Assembly (NCBI GenBank): GCA_945874895.1
Contig: CAMCIC010000011.1
Coordinates: forward strand, 1-64,000
Source of the DNA: Akkermansia muciniphila
Lineage (GTDB): Bacteria > Verrucomicrobiota > Verrucomicrobiia > Verrucomicrobiales > Akkermansiaceae
DNA length: 64,000 nt
Direction: 5' to 3'
The first letter of the stretch is position 1. Every line of letters begins with the position of its first letter. This document shows positions 14,755 to 24,567 of the stretch, piece by piece. Below the pieces are notes generated by a model. It was not told the DNA's origin and searched no databases. It saw only the letters and a program-made list of their open reading frames with translations. Position numbers and translations under genes: made by a program.

Positions 14755-15999
14755 ATGGATCTGTTACGTTTCACCACTGCCGGTTCCGTCGATGACGGTA
14801 AATCCACTCTCATCGGGCGCTTGCTCTATGATTCCAAATCGATTTTCGAGGACCAACTCGAGGCCGTGGAGGAATCCTCGCGCAAACGCGGCGATGAACA
14901 CGTGAACCTCGCTCTTCTCACTGATGGCCTGAAGGCCGAACGCGAACAAGGTATCACCATCGATGTTGCCTACCGCTATTTCGCTACGCCGAAACGCAAG
15001 TTCATCATCGCCGATACACCGGGGCACATCCAATACACTCGCAACATGGTCACTGGCGCCTCGACGGCGAACCTTGCCATCATTCTCATCGACGCCCGCA
15101 AAGGCGTGATCGAGCAAACCAAACGCCACAGCTTCATCGCGAACCTGTTGCGCATCCAGCACTTGGTGGTAGCGATCAACAAGATGGACCTCGTCGATTA
15201 TTCCGAGGAGGTTTATGACAAGATCGTCGAGGACTACCGTGCCATGGCATCGCGTCTCGGCAACATTGTCGATATCACCTTCATTCCCATCTCGGCGTTG
15301 AATGGTGATAACGTGGTCGATAAATCCGAAAACATGCCTTGGTATCAAGGTCCAGCTTTGCTTTATCATCTGGAGCACGTCTACATCGGCGGTGAGGAAA
15401 ACCACGTGGACGCCCGTTTCCCTGTGCAATGGGTGATCCGGCCGATGAGCGACGACTGGCACGACTTCCGTGGATACGCCGGTCGCGTCGCTGGTGGCGT
15501 GTTCAAGCCCGGCGATCGCGTCACTGTATTGCCCTCCGGATTTTCCACCCGCGTGAAAGCCATCCATTCTCCCGATGGCGAAAAAGAGGAAGCCTATGCG
15601 CCGCAATCCGTGTGCATTACGCTAGAGGATGAGATCGACATTTCCCGCGGCGACATGCTGGTGAAGGACAACAATCCGCCGCGCGTGGAGCAGGACATCG
15701 AGGCGATGATCTGTTGGTTCTCGAGCAAGCCGATGCCGCACCGCGCCAAACTGGTCTTGCGTCACACCACCCGTGAAACCAAGGCCGTTGTGCAGGAAGT
15801 AAAATACCACGTGGATATCAACACACTCCACAAAGTCGAGGGACCGGAAACATTTGCCATGAATGACATCGGTCGTATTTCTTTACGCACCGCTGTGCCG
15901 TTGATTCACGACAGCTACAGTCGCAACCGCCAGACCGGGAGCTTCATTCTGATTGATCCCGGCACGAATGAAACCGTGGGCGCAGGCATGATTGTTTGA
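14755..15999 (+). CDS. cysN: Sulfate adenylyltransferase subunit 1 (GTPase)
   Basis: A 414-residue GTPase subunit that drives APS synthesis with CysD. EF-Tu-like G motifs are GSVDDGKSTLIGRL (G1), GITIDVAYR (G2), DTPGHIQYTRNM (G3) and NKMD (G4). The GTPase domain is followed by two beta-barrel domains. It is not fused to CysC, which is a separate gene upstream (13033-13632). The gene order is therefore cysC-cysD-cysN on one strand. Confidence 0.95.
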   Translation: MDLLRFTTAGSVDDGKSTLIGRLLYDSKSIFEDQLEAVEESSRKRGDEHVNLALLTDGLKAEREQGITIDVAYRYFATPKRKFIIADTPGHIQYTRNMVTGASTANLAIILIDARKGVIEQTKRHSFIANLLRIQHLVVAINKMDLVDYSEEVYDKIVEDYRAMASRLGNIVDITFIPISALNGDNVVDKSENMPWYQGPALLYHLEHVYIGGEENHVDARFPVQWVIRPMSDDWHDFRGYAGRVAGGVFKPGDRVTVLPSGFSTRVKAIHSPDGEKEEAYAPQSVCITLEDEIDISRGDMLVKDNNPPRVEQDIEAMICWFSSKPMPHRAKLVLRHTTRETKAVVQEVKYHVDINTLHKVEGPETFAMNDIGRISLRTAVPLIHDSYSRNRQTGSFILIDPGTNETVGAGMIV

Positions 16000-16098
16000 G
16001 AGTCATGCCTCGCTCGCTAGTCTGATCGTCCTTTGGGATGGCGGGAAAATTCCCTCTATCTTTGGTGGTTTTATTCTGATATTCCATCTTGTGCAAAC

Positions 16099-17067
16099 AT
16101 GAGAGGCTCGAGTCAAAATGGTGGTCAAGTGAGGCTGGACATCAGTGCAGGCAAGAGCTCCAAGCGTCATGCTCACGAGGGAAAAAGCGTTGATTACACC
16201 TTGGATGATTTGATTCATCCGTCACCGGTTTCGGAAAAAACCTTGGAAAGCACCTGGGAGCAGAAACCAAGCCAAGTGCCGGACGTCGTGATCTGGTCTG
16301 GAGTGGGAATCGCAAGCCTTCTGGCTCTCGGTATTTTTTTCTGGCTGAGATCTGACACCCCATCCCGCCAGCAAGTTCCCATCGTGGAAATACCGGCAGA
16401 TCCAGAACCGGCATCGAACCTTCATGCAGCGTTGATGCAACCCGTCAGCGAGTATCTATCGGCTGATACGATAGAAAAAAAACGGGCCTACGTGAGAAAT
16501 CCGGAGCAAACGCTACAGCGAATGGAACACCATTATGCTGTCCATCCCCTCATCCCCCAAACCTGCGAGTCGTTCATCAAAATCCAACCATTCTTTTACA
16601 AGCAGCGGCAGCTGTGGCATGTCACCGCGAAAACTGGTAGAAATTCCGCTGTCGCTCTGATGCTTGAGCAGATGGCGGACGGAAAATTTCTGGTGGACTG
16701 GGAAAGCCATGTGGACTACCAGCCGATGCCCTGGAAGCAGTATCTGGAGGAAAAACCCAACAAGGAAATGGCGTTTCGTGTCATGGTGCAAGATTCGACG
16801 CATTATGCCTATGAATTTTCCAGTGAAACGCAATGGGCTGCCTACGAACTGACGCAGAGTCATTCCGAGGAAACAGCATACGGGTATGTCCTGCGCGATA
16901 GCGATGCCCACAAAGCCCTGACGGAAGGCCTATCGCAGGGGCCGAAAAGAATGATCCTGCGGCTTCAAGCTTCCAAGGGATTCGCGGCGCTAAGAGCCTT
17001 CGTCATCAAGGACCTGATCAGCGATTCCATCTATCGCATCGAACCACCATCATCCCTGGACGATTGA
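16099..17067 (+). CDS. Hypothetical protein with one membrane segment
   Basis: A 322-residue protein from the ATG at 16099. The open frame extends upstream but gives no leader. A charged, probably cytoplasmic N-terminus (~50 residues) precedes a single transmembrane helix (VIWSGVGIASLLALGIFFWL). A 230-residue outer domain with many aromatic residues follows (for example FLVDWESHVDYQPMPWKQYL). I recognise no enzyme motif. Similar one-TM proteins with a DUF-like outer domain are frequent in Verrucomicrobiales. It may be transcribed with cysN (99 bases upstream), but no link in function is visible. Confidence 0.75.
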   Translation: MRGSSQNGGQVRLDISAGKSSKRHAHEGKSVDYTLDDLIHPSPVSEKTLESTWEQKPSQVPDVVIWSGVGIASLLALGIFFWLRSDTPSRQQVPIVEIPADPEPASNLHAALMQPVSEYLSADTIEKKRAYVRNPEQTLQRMEHHYAVHPLIPQTCESFIKIQPFFYKQRQLWHVTAKTGRNSAVALMLEQMADGKFLVDWESHVDYQPMPWKQYLEEKPNKEMAFRVMVQDSTHYAYEFSSETQWAAYELTQSHSEETAYGYVLRDSDAHKALTEGLSQGPKRMILRLQASKGFAALRAFVIKDLISDSIYRIEPPSSLDD

Positions 17068-17112
17068 GCCGAGGTGATGGAGTTGACCATGCCGTGGAGA
17101 TCCGTTGCAGAA

Positions 17113-18228
17113 TCAAACGTTGAATCGGAACTCGATCACATCGCCATCCTTGACCGTGTAGTCTTTGCCCTCGATGCGCAGCTTGCCCACATCGCGTGCG
17201 GCGGCTTTTGATCCGCTGGCCACGAGGTCATCGAAATGCACGACCTCTGCGGCGATGAAACCGCGCTCGAAGTCGGTATGAATCACGCCGGCTGCGGCTG
17301 GAGCTTTATCCCCCTCATGAATCGTCCAGGCGCGCGTTTCCTGAACGCCGGTGGTCAGATAGGTGCGCAAGCCTAACAGGTGATAGACGCCACGGATCAG
17401 ATTGGATACGCCACTGTCGTTCACACCCATGTCGGCCAAGAAAGCCTCCGCTTCCTCGGGATCAAGATCGATCAATTCTTCCTCGATGCGGGCAGAGATC
17501 ACCACGCATTCGGCGCCGAAGTTTTCTGCGGCGAATTTCCTTACCTTCGCTACCAGCGGTTGAGAATCCGGATCGGCGCTGGCGCTGGCGAGTTCATCCT
17601 CGGAAACATTGCATGCATAGATGGTGCGCTTCATCGAGAGCAGGAAAAAGTCCTTCACGTAGGGCAGATCCTCTGTGGCGAAGCTTAGGGTGATGGCGGG
17701 CTTGCCGTCGTAGAGATGGGGCAGCAGGACATCGATGAGCTCCACTTCTTTTTTCGCTTCCTTGTCACCGGACTTGGCTTTTTTCTCACGGGACTGGCGG
17801 CGTTTTTCCATCGCGGTGATGTCGGCCAGGATCAGCTCGGAGTTAATGATCTCAATGTCGCGCACCGGATCCACGCTGCCCAGCTCGTGAATGATATCAT
17901 CGTTTTCAAAACAACGCACTACCTGCACGATGGCATCCGTCTCGCGGATGTTGGCGAGGAACTGGTTGCCTAGACCTGCGCCTTCGGAAGCACCTTTGAC
18001 CAGACCGGCAATATCGACAAATTCGATCGCCGCGGGCACCAGTTTTTTCGAACCGGAAAGTTGGGACAGAATGGCGAGCCGAGGATCTGGCACAGTAACG
18101 ACTCCGACGTTCGGGTCGATGGTGCAGAAGGGATAATTGGCGGCCTCCGCTTTGCGCGAGCGGGTGACGGCATTGAAGAGGGTGGATTTCCCGACGTTGG
18201 GCAGACCTACGATTCCAGCTTTGAGCAT
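17113..18228 (-). CDS. ychF: YchF/OLA1-family P-loop ATPase
   Basis: A 371-residue cytosolic protein. It starts [20 protein letters not shown]. The open frame extends 38 residues further upstream but without family match. Walker [11 protein letters not shown]3 [20 protein letters not shown], the NSEL-type region in place of canonical G4, and the C-terminal TGS domain ([20 protein letters not shown] to the EFRFNV end) are complete. YchF binds ribosomes and prefers ATP, and is linked to stress responses. It is divergent from the nitric oxide synthase gene with 157 bases between starts. Confidence 0.95.
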   Translation of the reverse strand: MLKAGIVGLPNVGKSTLFNAVTRSRKAEAANYPFCTIDPNVGVVTVPDPRLAILSQLSGSKKLVPAAIEFVDIAGLVKGASEGAGLGNQFLANIRETDAIVQVVRCFENDDIIHELGSVDPVRDIEIINSELILADITAMEKRRQSREKKAKSGDKEAKKEVELIDVLLPHLYDGKPAITLSFATEDLPYVKDFFLLSMKRTIYACNVSEDELASASADPDSQPLVAKVRKFAAENFGAECVVISARIEEELIDLDPEEAEAFLADMGVNDSGVSNLIRGVYHLLGLRTYLTTGVQETRAWTIHEGDKAPAAAGVIHTDFERGFIAAEVVHFDDLVASGSKAAARDVGKLRIEGKDYTVKDGDVIEFRFNV

Positions 18229-18352
18229 GACGCGCTGAGATTGCGCAGGTTGTGTGGGTCTGGTAAAGGCAAATTCATTCGTGGGCTTGTGGATGGAATG
18301 CCGAACGCATGCGGCTGGGGTGAGGCTCTCCTCAATCAACAAAAAAATCGCC

Positions 18353-18385
18353 TTGGGGAAAAGAGATGCGCTATAGTGTGGCCGG
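18353..18385 (+). promoter_or_regulatory. Probable nos promoter (leaderless)
   Basis: TATAGT (18372-18377) is a good -10. The ATG at 18386 is 8 bases beyond it, where transcription should begin. A -35 is not clear: TTGGGG at 18353 is too close for normal 17-base spacing. A leaderless mRNA is inferred. Confidence 0.45.
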
Positions 18386-19528
18386 ATGACGCAGATGTTT
18401 CATTATCCTGAAGGAAAAAGCGCGCGGGCGCCGACGGCGAACCTGCTACGTGAGTATCAGGAATTTCTCCAACGTGCCGAGAGCGAGGGCGTCATGCCCG
18501 GGAGCGAGGTGCAGTGCCATGCCACCGAGCCGCCGGCTTTGGATTCGTCGCTTCTCGTCTTCGCCGGTCGCATGGCATGGCGCAATAGCACGCGTTGTGT
18601 GGGTCGTTTTTTCTGGCAGAGCTTGCAAGTCAGGGATTGCCGTGACCTTTGCCATCCAGATGATATTTTTGAAGCATGCTTGGAGCATTTGCGTTTTGCC
18701 ACCAATGGCGGGAAGATTCGCCCTTTGCTCACGGTTTTTGCCGCAGCGAGCGAGGGTTCATCGGAGCCGCGGATTTTGAATCACCAATTGATTCGCTATG
18801 CTGGCTACGATCTCGGCAATGGCCGCATCATCGGAGATCCGCAAAACATTTCGTTCACCAAGCATGCAATTCACTGCGGTTGGAGACCGCCTGCGGACCC
18901 GGGCGCCTTCGACCTGCTGCCTGTGGCCATCAGCATGCCGGAGCAGCCCGTGTGTTGGTATGAAATGCCTCGCAGCGAGGTGTTAGAGGTTTCGCTGCGT
19001 CATCCTCGCTATGCATGGTTTGCGGACTTAGGTTTGAAGTGGCACGCCCTACCGGTGATCACAGATATGTGCTTCGCCGCTGCCGGAGCCAGATACACTT
19101 GCGCTCCTTTCAGCGGGTGGTATATGGGAACCGAAATCGGCGCGCGCAATCTCAGCGATGTAAGCCGTTACAACATGCTTCCTCTCATCGCAAGCCGCAT
19201 GGGCTTGGATACGAGCCGTGCGAATCCGCTGTGGAAAGATCGCGCTTTGATCGAGCTCAACGATGCGGTGATTCACTCGTTCGCACAGGACGGCGTCACC
19301 ATGGTCGATCATCATAGCGCGACAGAACAGTTCATGCGATTCCAAAAACGGGAGAGCCAATGTGGGCGCGCGGTCAAGGGCGACTGGAGTTGGCTGGTGC
19401 CACCGTTATCCGGCTCTACGACGCCGGTTTTTCACAATTCGTTTGATCCCCGCGCAGAGCTGCCCAATTTTTTCTACCAGGATTCCGCTTGGCAGGTGGA
19501 AGACGAGGGGAATCCTGAAATTTCCTGA
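18386..19528 (+). CDS. nos: Nitric oxide synthase oxygenase (bacterial NOS)
   Basis: A 380-residue heme enzyme of the NOS oxygenase family that oxidises L-arginine to citrulline and NO. The heme-ligand motif is MAWRNSTRCVGR with Cys71 and Trp66. The substrate site PFSGWYMGTEIGARNL contains Trp245 and Glu250, which hold the arginine guanidinium. Conserved DHHSATEQFMRF, GDWSWLVPPLSGSTTPVFH (pterin side) and NFFYQ follow. As in other bacterial NOS there is no N-terminal zinc hook and no attached reductase, so electrons must come from other flavoproteins. No reductase or biopterin gene is adjacent. The family is best known from Firmicutes, Deinococcus and actinomycetes. Confidence 0.93.
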   Translation: MTQMFHYPEGKSARAPTANLLREYQEFLQRAESEGVMPGSEVQCHATEPPALDSSLLVFAGRMAWRNSTRCVGRFFWQSLQVRDCRDLCHPDDIFEACLEHLRFATNGGKIRPLLTVFAAASEGSSEPRILNHQLIRYAGYDLGNGRIIGDPQNISFTKHAIHCGWRPPADPGAFDLLPVAISMPEQPVCWYEMPRSEVLEVSLRHPRYAWFADLGLKWHALPVITDMCFAAAGARYTCAPFSGWYMGTEIGARNLSDVSRYNMLPLIASRMGLDTSRANPLWKDRALIELNDAVIHSFAQDGVTMVDHHSATEQFMRFQKRESQCGRAVKGDWSWLVPPLSGSTTPVFHNSFDPRAELPNFFYQDSAWQVEDEGNPEIS

Positions 19529-19570
19529 AATCATGATGGAAATGCCCTGCTGGTGGCGTATGCATGGACG

Positions 19571-20536
19571 ATGAAATCGATTGTCTCCACCATCGCCCTC
19601 TCCTTTTTGTTCGCTGTGCCGAGCCTTGCTGCGGAAAAACTCAAGGCCCTGATCGTCGATGGTCAGAACAACCACGCTGTGTGGCCTAAGTCCACGGTGA
19701 TGATGAAAGACTATCTCGAAAACAGCGGCTTGTTTCAGGTGGATGTGGCACGCACCAAGTTCATCAGCAATCATCAGCGTGAAAAAGACTGGCTCCCCTT
19801 GGCCGGTGCTCCCGAGGCTGAGGGCAAGGATAAGCCCATGCCGGATCCGGACTTTGCTCCCGATTTCTCGAAATACAGCATCGTTGTCAGCAACTTCGGT
19901 TACGGGGCGGCGGATTGGCCCGAGGGCACGCGCAAGAAGTTCGAAGACTACATGAAAAATGGCGGAGGCTTGGTGGTGGTGCATGCTGCAAACAACAGCT
20001 GGGCGAATTGGCCGGAGTTCAATAAGATGATTGGTCTCGGCGGCTGGGGTGGACGCAATGAAAAATCCGGTCCCTACGTTTACTTCGATGCGAGTGGCAA
20101 GGCCATCCGCGATGGCAGCCCAGGTGGTTGCGGCTCCCATGGTCCGCAAGGCGAGTTCCTCATCACCATGCGCGACAAAGAGCATCCCATCACCAAGGGT
20201 TTGCCAGATTTCTGGATGCACACCAAGGATGAGTGCTATTCGAAATTGCGTGGTCCTGGCGAAAACATGACCATTCTCGCCACGGCAGCAGATACTCCCG
20301 CCCTCAAGCAGGCTGGTCGCAATGAGCCCATGCTCATGGTGCTCTCCTATGGCAAGGGTCGTGTTTTTCATACCACCCTAGGCCACGATGTTGATGCCTT
20401 TCAGGGAGTGGGTTTCATCGTCACCTTCCTGCGCGGATCCGAGTGGGCTGCCACCGGTAAGGTCACTCAGGATCTCCCCAAGGATTTCCCTGCTGCGGAC
20501 AAAGCCACCTCCCGTCCTTACGAGCGGAAGAAGTAA
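19571..20536 (+). CDS. Secreted ThuA-domain protein
   Basis: A 321-residue protein with a signal peptide (MKSIVSTIALSFLFAVPSLA). The rest is a ThuA-like (trehalose-utilisation, glutamine-amidotransferase-like) domain: KALIVDGQNNHAVWPKS, VVSNFGYGAADWPE, GGGLVVVHAANNSW, EHPITKGLPDFW and GKGRVFHTTLGHDV. ThuA proteins bind or modify sugar-related compounds, but the reaction is not settled. The GTG at 19553 is an alternative start but puts six residues before the leader. It converges on the sulfatase gene at 20555. Confidence 0.88.
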   Translation: MKSIVSTIALSFLFAVPSLAAEKLKALIVDGQNNHAVWPKSTVMMKDYLENSGLFQVDVARTKFISNHQREKDWLPLAGAPEAEGKDKPMPDPDFAPDFSKYSIVVSNFGYGAADWPEGTRKKFEDYMKNGGGLVVVHAANNSWANWPEFNKMIGLGGWGGRNEKSGPYVYFDASGKAIRDGSPGGCGSHGPQGEFLITMRDKEHPITKGLPDFWMHTKDECYSKLRGPGENMTILATAADTPALKQAGRNEPMLMVLSYGKGRVFHTTLGHDVDAFQGVGFIVTFLRGSEWAATGKVTQDLPKDFPAADKATSRPYERKK

Positions 20537-20554
20537 GACGCGGGTGTCTCTGCA

Positions 20555-22036
20555 TCACTGTGGGCGGGTGACGGGTTGTGCCCTCGTTTTTTCTAACAGA
20601 TCTGCCATTTTTTTCGCTACTTGGACTTGCTGGGAGAAGAGGTTTTGGCTTTCACCTGGATCCTTTGCTAGATCATAGAGGGCAGGCCGCGCGGGCGCAT
20701 CCTGCTTATTCTTGCCTGCTTGCCAACCATCAGCCAAGTTGAGGTTGGGCATGTATTTCCAGTTTCCGCTGCGGAGGGCGAGATGGCCAGTGCCGCTCAT
20801 GACAACGAGATGATCGCGCATGGGAGCATTGGTTTCGCCGCGCAGGGAGGGGAAGAGATTGTAGCTATCCGGCAGTGCGTTTTGCGGGAGCTTTACTCCA
20901 GCGGCACCGCAGATGGTGGCGGGGATGTCGATGGTGGAAACGAGTTCTTTCCGCTCGCCAGAGCTGATGTGACCCAGCCAGCGGGTGATGAAGGGAACGC
21001 GATGGCCGCCTTCCCAGAGTTGGGATTTTTTTCCGCGATAGGGACCGTTGGGCTTGTGATCTTTTTCATCGGTAACGTAGGCCCCGTTGTCACTGCTGTA
21101 TATCACCAGTGTGTCCTTAGCGAGATTCAGCCGATCCAAGGTTTGGAGAATTGCGCCGATCGATGCATCGAGCTCATGCAGCATGTCCGTGCGATTCCCC
21201 AGGCCGCTGCTGCCTGCAAAACGCGGGTGTGGGATGGTCGGAGCGTGGACGTCGTGGGGCGTGAACATGAGGAAAAATTTCCTGTTCTGATTTCGTTCCA
21301 GAAATTGTATGCATTCGCGCATGTGGGTATCTGCGATGTCGGCGTCTTTCCACCAGGCCGACTTGCCGCCTTTGCCCCAGCCGATGCGGTTGCGACCAGC
21401 GGCGAACGGTGAGAGACCGAGTTTCTGCGCCTCCTCTTTGTCGTAGGAAACGTGGATCGGGTCACTGGCATCGAGCCCTACCACGCGGTGATTGCGCACA
21501 AACACGGTGGGAATGCGGTCGTTGGTGGCAGGGATGCCGAAGAATTCGTGAAAGCCGATTTCAAGAGGCCCCGGATGCAGCTCTCCATTGTAATCGGGGC
21601 GATCGACACCAAAGCCCAGATGCCATTTGCCGATCATGGCGGTCTGATACCCTGCTTGCTTAAGCAGTCCCGGCGCTGTGGTCATGGAAGGAGAAATCAA
21701 TAGGGGCGAATCGCCAGCGGCCACGCCCTTGTTCAGTCCCATGGCGTTTTGTCGCCAGGAATATTGGCCCGTGATGAGAGAATAGCGGGTGGGTGTGCAG
21801 CAGGCAGCAGAGGCATGCCCGTCGAGAAAGCGCTGACCCTCGCGTGCGAGGCGATCGATATGGGGTGTTTTAACTTTCGTAGCACCGTAGCAACCGGCAT
21901 CGCCCCAACCCACATCATCGGCGAGGATGACGATGATGTTGGGTGTTTGATGCGAAGTCTCGGCCGCGTGACTGAACCATGTCGTAATGGCAATGCTACA
22001 GAGCGAGCAAAGAAAACGTAAGGGTTTGGTTTGCAT
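20555..22036 (-). CDS. Secreted sulfatase
   Basis: A 493-residue protein from the ATG at 22036, which opens a clear signal peptide (MQTKPLRFLCSLCSIAITTW then FSHA). An ATG eight codons upstream is also possible. Metal-site ILADDVGWGDAGCYG and formylglycine motif CTPTRYSLITGQ (Cys80, canonical C-x-P-x-R) are present, as are IGKWHLGF, FTPHDVHAPTIPH and YSSDNGAY. The substrate is likely a sulfated glycan. It lies 68 bases downstream of the next sulfatase gene on the same strand, so the two probably form an operon. The maturase is not in the window. Confidence 0.93.
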   Translation of the reverse strand: MQTKPLRFLCSLCSIAITTWFSHAAETSHQTPNIIVILADDVGWGDAGCYGATKVKTPHIDRLAREGQRFLDGHASAACCTPTRYSLITGQYSWRQNAMGLNKGVAAGDSPLLISPSMTTAPGLLKQAGYQTAMIGKWHLGFGVDRPDYNGELHPGPLEIGFHEFFGIPATNDRIPTVFVRNHRVVGLDASDPIHVSYDKEEAQKLGLSPFAAGRNRIGWGKGGKSAWWKDADIADTHMRECIQFLERNQNRKFFLMFTPHDVHAPTIPHPRFAGSSGLGNRTDMLHELDASIGAILQTLDRLNLAKDTLVIYSSDNGAYVTDEKDHKPNGPYRGKKSQLWEGGHRVPFITRWLGHISSGERKELVSTIDIPATICGAAGVKLPQNALPDSYNLFPSLRGETNAPMRDHLVVMSGTGHLALRSGNWKYMPNLNLADGWQAGKNKQDAPARPALYDLAKDPGESQNLFSQQVQVAKKMADLLEKTRAQPVTRPQ

Positions 22037-22104
22037 CGTTTTTTTATGATTGATTGTCATAGCAGAAGGGCGAGAGGCGGAAGCAAAGAGGGCCCACGGA
22101 TTTT

Positions 22105-23454
22105 TTACTCGCTGGTTTTGGCGTTGGGTTCCGGGTCAGCGGAGGGCACGGCTTTGTGAAGAAGTTGGTCTAACAGCATTTTCATTTCCGTGACTTTTTG
22201 CGGTTGGCTTTCGGCGAGGTTTTTGGTTTCCCCGAGATCTTCTCTGAGGTGATAGAGTTCATATTCTGGCATGTCCGCGGGAGATTTCTTTTTTCTGGCA
22301 GTTGCGGCCTTTCGATGGATGAGTTTCCAGTCGCCCGCCCGCACGGCGGCGAGACCAGGTTGTGTGCTGGAAAGCAAAAGGGCATCGTGAGGGGACTTCG
22401 CCTCTGCGGTTAGCACAGGCCAGATGTCCTTGCCATCGATGGGAAGTTTTTGTTCGAGCGAACCGCCCGCCCGCTGAATCAGGGTGGGATACCAATCGAT
22501 GATGTGCAGCGGATGATCGATGATTTTTCCGGCGGCAATTTTGCCCGGCCAGGTGGCGAAGGCGCATACACGAACGCCGCCCTCGTAGATGGTTCCTTTG
22601 CCCTCGCGCAGCGGACCGTTATCCGTGATTTTCCCTGGGGATGGGCCACCGTTGTCGCTCGAAAACACGATCAGTGTGTTGTCACGCATCTTTTGTTCCT
22701 CCAGTGTTGCCACGATTTGGCCGATGGCTTCATCCATGGCGGAGAGCATGCCCGCGTAGGTTTTTCGGTTGCCTTTCAGCGAGGCATAGGGTGCCACGTA
22801 GGAATCCGGCACCTGCAAGGGGCCATGTACCGCATTGAATGGCAGGTAAAGAAACAGTGGTTTTTTGAGATCGCGTTTGCGAATGCGTTCGCAAGCTTCT
22901 TTGGCAATCAAATGGGTCGAATAGCCTTGGTCTTCGCAGGGTTGGTCGTTGCGATGCCAATCGAGAATTTTGCCACGCTTGTGGGTGTAAAAATCGATCA
23001 TGCCGAACCATAAGCCGTATTGATGGTCGAACCCGCGTTGGGTCGGTTGATAGGCGGACTGAAATTCACCGAGATGCCATTTGCCACTGATCGCCGTCTC
23101 GTAGCCTGCATTCTTCATGGCTTGCGCGAGAGTTTTTTCCGTTAAAGGGAGTCCCCAAGATGCGTTGGGCCGCACGATGCTATACACGCCGGTATGGGCG
23201 ACGTAGCGACCTGTCATGAGCGATGCGCGAGTGGGCGAGCAGACGGGTTGCACGTAGAACGATCGCAAAATCGCGCCTTCTTTGGCAAGGCGATCGAGGT
23301 GCGGCGTTTTGATATCTTTTGCACCATTGAATCCCGCATCGGCATAGCCCATGTCATCGGCCATGATGTAGAGAATGTTCGGTTTTGTCTCAGTAGCAAA
23401 TCCCTGAAATGCAAGATTCATGCAGCAGAGGATGAGTGACAGTGGGCGTTTCAT
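22105..23454 (-). CDS. Secreted sulfatase
   Basis: A 449-residue protein with signal peptide MKRPLSLILCCMNLAFQGFA. The motifs are MADDMGYADAGFNG, CSPTRASLMTGRY with Cys72 as the formylglycine residue, SGKWHLGEF, LPFNAVHGPL and FSSDNGGPSPG. It is the first gene of a two-sulfatase pair reading leftward. It differs clearly from its neighbour in sequence, so they probably act on different linkages of one polymer rather than being a recent duplication. Confidence 0.93.
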   Translation of the reverse strand: MKRPLSLILCCMNLAFQGFATETKPNILYIMADDMGYADAGFNGAKDIKTPHLDRLAKEGAILRSFYVQPVCSPTRASLMTGRYVAHTGVYSIVRPNASWGLPLTEKTLAQAMKNAGYETAISGKWHLGEFQSAYQPTQRGFDHQYGLWFGMIDFYTHKRGKILDWHRNDQPCEDQGYSTHLIAKEACERIRKRDLKKPLFLYLPFNAVHGPLQVPDSYVAPYASLKGNRKTYAGMLSAMDEAIGQIVATLEEQKMRDNTLIVFSSDNGGPSPGKITDNGPLREGKGTIYEGGVRVCAFATWPGKIAAGKIIDHPLHIIDWYPTLIQRAGGSLEQKLPIDGKDIWPVLTAEAKSPHDALLLSSTQPGLAAVRAGDWKLIHRKAATARKKKSPADMPEYELYHLREDLGETKNLAESQPQKVTEMKMLLDQLLHKAVPSADPEPNAKTSE

Positions 23455-23590
23455 GGGTTGATCAGAGGATACGTAAGAATAGGATAGAAAACTATCAAAG
23501 CAGGGAAAATGGGAGGAGAGGGAAAATCAGTGCCCCGCGCGGCGCCTCACAGGTTCTTGACATTCGGGTCAGGTGCGGGGACGATCATTC

Positions 23591-24556
23591 ATGGCGGAAC
23601 CGATCGAACAGTGGCTCAAGCATCTCGATGCGATACTCGAGCAGCATCCATTCGAAACTGCGGAAGAAGCCGAGGCCTGGCTGAGGGAGCAATCGCAGAA
23701 TCGCACGATCGAGGAATTTTTCGAGCAATGCGGCACGCCTGTCCTGCGCCTTACCATGTTGTGGCAACGCGCGGAACAGGCCGAGGATCCGCAAGCCGCC
23801 TTGGAGCTGTATGACCGCGCCATTGCGCATGCGGAAGAATCTCTGGTGGAAGAAATCGAGCAGGCGCGCCAAGGTCCGGCGACATGGCCAGAAAGCAAGG
23901 TCTACAGTTATCTCTGCTGCTTGTCCGGTCGCGCAGGGTGCATGGAAATGCTGGGTGCACTCGATCGTGCGGAAGCCGCCTATCAGCAGGTATGGGATGC
24001 TGATCCCTTGGATTCATTTGGTGTAGCGGAAAAATTGTTTTCGCTGTGCCTGACCGATGGCCGCTTGTCTGATGCGCGGTCATGGTTGGATCGTTTGGCT
24101 GACGATGATGGCACTACTTTGTGTTACCATCGTGCTCTCCTGCGTTTTCTGGAGGCTGCTGATGTGGCCGAGCAGGCCTACCAAGAAACGGGTGATGTGG
24201 CGGCGGCGCACGCTTGGGAAGATCCTGAAGCGAACCGTTTGTTAGATCTTGCCTTGCAACGCAATCCATTTGTCGCCGCCATCATGGCTCATCCGCGCGC
24301 CTTTGAATTGGAATTTCCCAAAGAGGCGCCATGGGGCAGTCCTGCCGAGGCCGTGCAGGTGATGTTTGCATCGGCTCATTTATGGCTCAGCGATTTTCTG
24401 GCGCTGCATTGGTTGATCGGACGGTCGCAACGATTTTCTTTGCAGGATCATCTGCACTCCGCTGCGTGGCGTTGCATGTTAGATGAGTTGGGTGGGGAGC
24501 CTACCGATGAGGAGCGCGTCGCGTATTTGCGACAGTTGGAGGAAATGGATGGCTGA
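23591..24556 (+). CDS. TPR-like helical protein
   Basis: A 321-residue soluble protein, almost wholly helical. It contains degenerate tetratricopeptide-type pairs such as DPQAALELYDRAIAHAEESL and GALDRAEAAYQQVWDADPLD. The second half (LLDLALQRNPFVAAIMAHPR) has the look of a family-specific cap. No signal or catalytic motif is present. A consensus -35 TTGACA at 23557 lies 34 bases before the ATG, so the message may be leaderless. Its role is unknown, probably a scaffold. Confidence 0.75.
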   Translation: MAEPIEQWLKHLDAILEQHPFETAEEAEAWLREQSQNRTIEEFFEQCGTPVLRLTMLWQRAEQAEDPQAALELYDRAIAHAEESLVEEIEQARQGPATWPESKVYSYLCCLSGRAGCMEMLGALDRAEAAYQQVWDADPLDSFGVAEKLFSLCLTDGRLSDARSWLDRLADDDGTTLCYHRALLRFLEAADVAEQAYQETGDVAAAHAWEDPEANRLLDLALQRNPFVAAIMAHPRAFELEFPKEAPWGSPAEAVQVMFASAHLWLSDFLALHWLIGRSQRFSLQDHLHSAAWRCMLDELGGEPTDEERVAYLRQLEEMDG

Positions 24557-24567
24557 TACGACTCCGA

